Origin: Chlamydiota bacterium
GTDB lineage: Bacteria > Chlamydiota > Chlamydiia > Chlamydiales > Rhabdochlamydiaceae
Direction of reading: 5' to 3'
DNA length: 16,481 nucleotides
Assembly: GCA_023269365.1 (NCBI GenBank)
Contig: JAHFTN010000018.1
Location: 1 to 16,481, forward strand
Shown here: positions 13,476 through 16,481 of the stretch, in pieces
Layout of the letters: each line of letters opens with the position of its first letter
Position numbering within the stretch: position 1 is the stretch's first letter
Position numbers and translations under genes: made by a program
Notes under the pieces: generated by a model
Databases searched by the model: none
Seen by the model: the letters and a program-made list of their open reading frames with translations, nothing else
What the model was told of the DNA's origin: nothing

Positions 13476-14450
13476 ATGGGTTTATTCTCTCGTCACAAAC
13501 CGAAAATTAAGGTGCAGACCACGAAGAAGGATGGGTATAGCGGCTGGGTCAAATGTACCCATTGCCATGAGATGATTCATGCTAGTGAGTTGGAGAAAAA
13601 TATCCATTGCTGTCCTAAGTGCGATAGCCATTATCGCCTATCTGGAACGCAGCGTATTCAACTCTTTGCTGATGGAAACACTTTTGAAGAGATGTTTACA
13701 GAGTATAAACCACTCGATCCTTTGGGCTTTGTCGATACGGAGACCTATGTTAAGCGGTTGGAAATTGCCAAGAAGGCTTCTGGGCGCGACGAGGCGGTGC
13801 TTGTAGGGGTGTGTGAGCTTGCGGGGCGCAAAGTGGCTCTTGGGGCTTTAGATTTTTCTTTTATGGCAGGGTCGATGGGCTCTGTTGTAGGGGAGAGGCT
13901 GACCCTTCTAATCGAGCACGCCTTAGCAGAAAATTTACCCCTCATTATTGTCTCTGCGTCAGGGGGCGCTCGTATGCAAGAATCTGCGCTCTCTTTAATG
14001 CAGATGGCAAAGACATCCGCAGCGCTGGCCAAGCTCCACGAGAAAGGACTTCCCTATATCTCTGTGCTGACAAATCCCACAACAGGAGGTGTCACTGCTT
14101 CGTTTGCAACGCTCGGAGATATCATCATCGCAGAGCCCGATGCGTTAATCGCTTTTGCGGGCCCGCGTGTTGTGGAGCAGTCGATGCGTCAAAAACTCCC
14201 TCCTGGAGCACAGAGATCAGAATTTTTACTTGAAAGAGGAATGATTGATTGCATTGTTAATCGCCATCAATTAAAAGAGAAAGTCTCTCAGATGCTTTTG
14301 TTCTTGTGCGATAATCATCGGGCTGTGCAAGAGCCGCAAGATCTGAAAAAAACGTATGGAGATACAGTCGGCCATCTACCGCGCAAACTACAAGAGTTGC
14401 TAGCATTGGTCGAAGAGAAACAATTGCAGACTTTATATGAACGAGATTGA
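13476..14450 (+). CDS. accD: Acetyl-CoA carboxylase carboxyltransferase subunit beta
   Basis: With AccA, AccD moves the carboxyl group from carboxybiotin to acetyl-CoA, making malonyl-CoA for fatty acid synthesis. I choose ATG 13476 (324 residues) over 13470 because AGGGA then sits about 5 nt upstream; from this start the zinc-finger cysteines are C27, C30, C46 and C49, the same numbers I recall for E. coli AccD. The carboxyltransferase core follows: GALDFSFMAGSMGSVVGE, SASGGARMQE and TNPTTGGVTASFA, then FAGPRVVEQ, all typical. The gene leads an operon: its last 14 nt overlap dut. The other subunits (accA, accB, accC) are not in the window. Confidence 0.97.
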   Translation: MGLFSRHKPKIKVQTTKKDGYSGWVKCTHCHEMIHASELEKNIHCCPKCDSHYRLSGTQRIQLFADGNTFEEMFTEYKPLDPLGFVDTETYVKRLEIAKKASGRDEAVLVGVCELAGRKVALGALDFSFMAGSMGSVVGERLTLLIEHALAENLPLIIVSASGGARMQESALSLMQMAKTSAALAKLHEKGLPYISVLTNPTTGGVTASFATLGDIIIAEPDALIAFAGPRVVEQSMRQKLPPGAQRSEFLLERGMIDCIVNRHQLKEKVSQMLLFLCDNHRAVQEPQDLKKTYGDTVGHLPRKLQELLALVEEKQLQTLYERD

Positions 14451-14880
14451 GATCCCCACGATTCTACAAGATCCAAGTTGCCTTCCTTCCTATGGATCAT
14501 CTTTAGCAGCAGGAGCGGATGTCAGAGCATGGATTCCAGAAGAGGTAGTCTTGGAGCCGGGGGCTGCAGTATTAGTCCCTACAGGTCTTAGCTTTGCCAT
14601 CCCAGAAGGGCATGAGATCCAGGTACGCCCTCGGAGTGGACTTGCTCTCAAAGAGCAGATCACCGTGTTAAATACCCCAGGGACCATCGATGCCGATTAT
14701 CGGGGAGCTGTAGGAGTCATTTTAATCAACCACGGTAAAAAACCGTTTGTCATTAAGCCCCAGATGCGTATTGCGCAGCTCGTTTTAGCTAAGGTGGAGA
14801 AGGCGCAGTTTGTGCCAGTAGAGAGTTTAGTGACAACTTTACGGGGAGAGGGCGGCTTTGGCCATACTGGCACACATTAA
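14437..14880 (+). CDS. dut: dUTP diphosphatase (dUTPase)
   Basis: Dut hydrolyses dUTP to dUMP and pyrophosphate, keeping uracil out of DNA and supplying dUMP. The 147 residues fit the trimeric dUTPase family, and all five motifs are present: AGADVRA (motif 1), PRSGLA (motif 2), NTPGTIDADYRG (motif 3, uracil-binding hairpin), RIAQLVL (motif 4) and the C-terminal P-loop-like RGEGGFGHTG (motif 5). The start overlaps accD by 14 nt, and the last 23 nt overlap the next gene, indicating translational coupling. Confidence 0.96.
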   Translation: MNEIEIPTILQDPSCLPSYGSSLAAGADVRAWIPEEVVLEPGAAVLVPTGLSFAIPEGHEIQVRPRSGLALKEQITVLNTPGTIDADYRGAVGVILINHGKKPFVIKPQMRIAQLVLAKVEKAQFVPVESLVTTLRGEGGFGHTGTH

Positions 14881-15388
14881 CAATCAAATTACCCAGAGTT
14901 GGGATGGATTGAAACGCAATTTCAGTAAGGGAGAGGATCTAGCATTAAGCGCTTATTTGGATCCGCTTCTCATTCTATTCTTGGAAGCAGAATCTAGAGA
15001 TGATGCGCTTGAGCAGATGGTGGCTTCTTTGCAAAAGGCGGGAAGATTGCAGAATGTGAGTGCTTTTCACAAGGCCGTTTTAAATAGGGAAAAGATTGTA
15101 TCCACAGGCGTTGGATTGGGAGTTGCTATTCCCCATGCTAAGCTAGAGGGGCATGAAAATTTTTTTATCGTTATAGGGATTCAAAGGGGACAGGGTTTAG
15201 AGTGGAGCGCTCTTGATGGAGCCCCTGTGCGCCTCATCTTCCTTATCGGGGGGCCTGGGAATAAACAGACGGAATATTTAAAAATTCTTTCCCGTCTGAC
15301 CGTGGCTGTTAAAAATGAAGAGAGGCGCAAAAAACTTCTTAAAGCCAGTTCTGTGCAAGAGATCTTCGAATTATTTTCAAGTAATTAA
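14858..15388 (+). CDS. ptsN: PTS IIA-like nitrogen-regulatory protein (PtsN, first copy)
   Basis: This is an EIIA domain of the fructose/mannitol class, the type used by the nitrogen PTS as a phosphorylation-dependent regulator rather than for sugar uptake. It has 176 residues. After a short N-terminal extension (1-33) the domain runs to the end, with the phospho-acceptor H93 in GVGLGVAIPHAK and the WSALDGAPVRLIFLI strand. The start is taken as TTG 14858, inside dut, because GGGGAGAG lies 8-10 nt upstream and no ATG is available before the domain. It is followed after 3 nt by a second ptsN. As I remember, Chlamydia carries the same tandem pair after dut (CT291 and CT290). Confidence 0.9.
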   Translation: MAILAHINNQITQSWDGLKRNFSKGEDLALSAYLDPLLILFLEAESRDDALEQMVASLQKAGRLQNVSAFHKAVLNREKIVSTGVGLGVAIPHAKLEGHENFFIVIGIQRGQGLEWSALDGAPVRLIFLIGGPGNKQTEYLKILSRLTVAVKNEERRKKLLKASSVQEIFELFSSN

Positions 15389-15391
15389 CAT

Positions 15392-16048
15392 ATGGATTTA
15401 GAAATCAAAGATGTAGCTGACTTGCTCAGTGTCTCTGAAACCACAGTTCAGAGTTGGATTTCTGAGGGAAAGATCCCTTTTTATCAGATGCAGGATCAGT
15501 ACCGGTTTTCTCGTCTTGAAATTGAAGACTGGATTATACAATACAAATTGCGCTCCCAGGAAGGATCTTCTATTTCTCATGGGGGGATGCAACATTTTTG
15601 TTTATATCGCGCTTTGCACCAAGGGGATCTTCTCTTATATAACGAAGGGTCTACGAAAGAAGGGGTGATTCGTTCTGCGATGAGAGCGATCGCTCCTCAG
15701 CTTAGTGCAGATGCAGAGATCCTCTCAGAGCTTCTACTAGATCGAGAACAGATGATGCCGACCTCTTTGAATCAGGGAATTGCCGTTCCCCATACAAGAG
15801 ATTTTTTACATCAAGGTCCGGCAGATAGGATTTTTGTGGTCTATCCCCAAACTCCCCTCGAATATGGAGCGCTAGACGGGGAGCCTGTACACACTTTATT
15901 TTTTTTATTTGCCACGACCGACAAGGGGCATCTGCAGCTCTTGGCTAAGCTTGCCCACTTTGCAAGTGACTCTTCTGCGCTGGCTCTTTTAAAGCAGCGT
16001 CCCTCTAAAAAAGAGCTCCTCGACTTTGTCCGCGCTTGGGAATCGTAA
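15392..16048 (+). CDS. ptsN: PtsN-like protein with N-terminal DNA-binding domain (second copy)
   Basis: This 218-residue protein has two domains. Residues 1-52 form an excisionase/MerR-type winged helix (IKDVADLLSVSETTVQSWIS..GKIPFYQMQDQYRFSRLEIEDWI; split here around residues 5-48), and residues about 68-216 form an EIIA domain with the phospho-acceptor H134 in GIAVPHTRDF and the YGALDGEPVHTLFFLF strand. The combination suggests a transcription or nucleoid factor whose DNA binding responds to phosphorylation; this matches the HTH-EIIA protein known in chlamydiae. It starts 3 nt after the first ptsN with no clear ribosome-binding site, so it depends on coupling. The partner kinase and phosphocarrier (PtsP/PtsI, PtsO/PtsH) are not in the window. 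Confidence 0.9.
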   Translation: MDLEIKDVADLLSVSETTVQSWISEGKIPFYQMQDQYRFSRLEIEDWIIQYKLRSQEGSSISHGGMQHFCLYRALHQGDLLLYNEGSTKEGVIRSAMRAIAPQLSADAEILSELLLDREQMMPTSLNQGIAVPHTRDFLHQGPADRIFVVYPQTPLEYGALDGEPVHTLFFLFATTDKGHLQLLAKLAHFASDSSALALLKQRPSKKELLDFVRAWES

Positions 16049-16118
16049 TTTATCCCTAGGAGAAAATTTCTGTCTTGAGGTAGACTTTGTCCCACTTTTG
16101 TAAATGTGGGCGCAACTT

Positions 16119-16481
16119 ATGAGTAAAGCATCGGGATTATTCGTTAAAAAATCCATTAAGGCTCTTTTGGATGAGGCGCAGAGTTCTCAAGGGGGAATGA
16201 AGCGCACATTGGGGGTCATGACGTTAATTGCCATGGGTCTTGGTGCGATTATTGGAGCGGGGATCTTTGCCCTGACAGGTCCTGCGGCAGCCCTTTATGC
16301 AGGGCCTGGCATCTTGCTTTCTCTTGTCATTGCAGCCATCGTATGTGCCCTTGCAGCCCTTTGCTATGCAGAGTTCTCCTCATTAATCCCTATATCAGGA
16401 AGTGCTTACACCTATGCGTATGCGACGATGGGAGAGTTCACCGCATGGATCATCGGATGGGGCCTTACAATGGAATTTATT
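16119..16481 (+). CDS. APC-family amino acid permease, 3' end cut off by the window
   Basis: The ATG at 16119 opens a frame that runs to the last base (121 residues, incomplete). After a cytoplasmic basic N-terminus (1-29) come hydrophobic helices at about 31-53, 62-86 and 105-121. The stretch GLGAIIGAGIFALTG (40-54) is the unwound first helix that binds the amino acid in APC transporters, and YAEFSSLIPISGSAYTY (83-99) is typical of the cationic amino acid transporter branch (YfnA/CAT-like). The substrate cannot be set from this part. It lies 70 nt after ptsN on the same strand; the spacer holds a weak CCCAC/GTGGG hairpin (16091-16110) and no convincing promoter, so either readthrough or separate transcription is possible. 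Confidence 0.88.
   Translation, partial: MSKASGLFVKKSIKALLDEAQSSQGGMKRTLGVMTLIAMGLGAIIGAGIFALTGPAAALYAGPGILLSLVIAAIVCALAALCYAEFSSLIPISGSAYTYAYATMGEFTAWIIGWGLTMEFI

Noticed and set aside
16071..16118. Promoter for the permease (TTGAGG at 16075-16080 with an A/T-rich region downstream)
   Set aside because: No -10 box of acceptable match lies at 16-18 nt spacing; the assignment would be a guess.

Overview
The window reads as a chromosomal segment of a member of the Chlamydiota, most likely an environmental (amoeba- or protist-associated) lineage rather than the genus Chlamydia. The reasons are: the run sodA-accD-dut-ptsN-ptsN(HTH-EIIA), which as I remember it is the order of the Chlamydia trachomatis CT294-CT290 block; rnc-radA-hemC together; an LL-diaminopimelate aminotransferase (DapL) next to a conserved unknown gene; and a HemC that lacks the third domain, as in chlamydiae. 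The species cannot be fixed from sequence reading alone.

Layout. (1) 1-2771: the 3' part of a gene for a large GH64/thaumatin-like beta-1,3-glucanase-family protein, convergent with a gene for a secreted, barrel-like outer-membrane protein. (2) 2772-5057: an AT-rich palindromic leader, then divergent hemF and hemG (the last two oxidative steps to protoporphyrin IX). (3) 5043-6720: a long hairpin at the convergent hemG/hipA ends, then a hipBA toxin-antitoxin pair with a promoter and palindromic operator. (4) 6670-6997: non-coding, carrying the first copy of a dispersed palindrome. (5) 6998-8873: dapL and an unknown gene on the minus strand. (6) 8971-12360: rnc-radA-hemC-hemD on the plus strand, each gene overlapping the next. 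(7) 12341-12622: a second copy of the palindrome, which supplies the stop codon of hemD, then a 184-bp three-branched inverted-repeat element of MITE type directly in front of sodA. (8) 12642-13469: sodA, a frameshifted RelE/ParE-type toxin remnant and the accD promoter. (9) 13476-16048: accD-dut-ptsN-ptsN, overlapping or nearly abutting. (10) 16119-end: start of an APC-family amino acid permease.

Functional picture. Four tetrapyrrole genes (hemF, hemG, hemC, hemD) lie in the window. HemC, HemD and HemF all end early relative to their families; HemG does not. The remaining housekeeping genes serve RNA processing (rnc), recombination (radA), malonyl-CoA synthesis (accD), dUTP removal (dut), superoxide defence (sodA), mDAP supply for peptidoglycan (dapL) and nitrogen-type PTS-like regulation (two ptsN).

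The accessory material is the GH64-like protein, the hipBA pair, the toxin remnant and two kinds of palindromic element. I do not see a complete new multi-gene defence system. The least explained things are the palindromic elements (one appears to have cut off the end of hemD), the 184-bp element before sodA, and the GH64-like protein in an intracellular bacterium.
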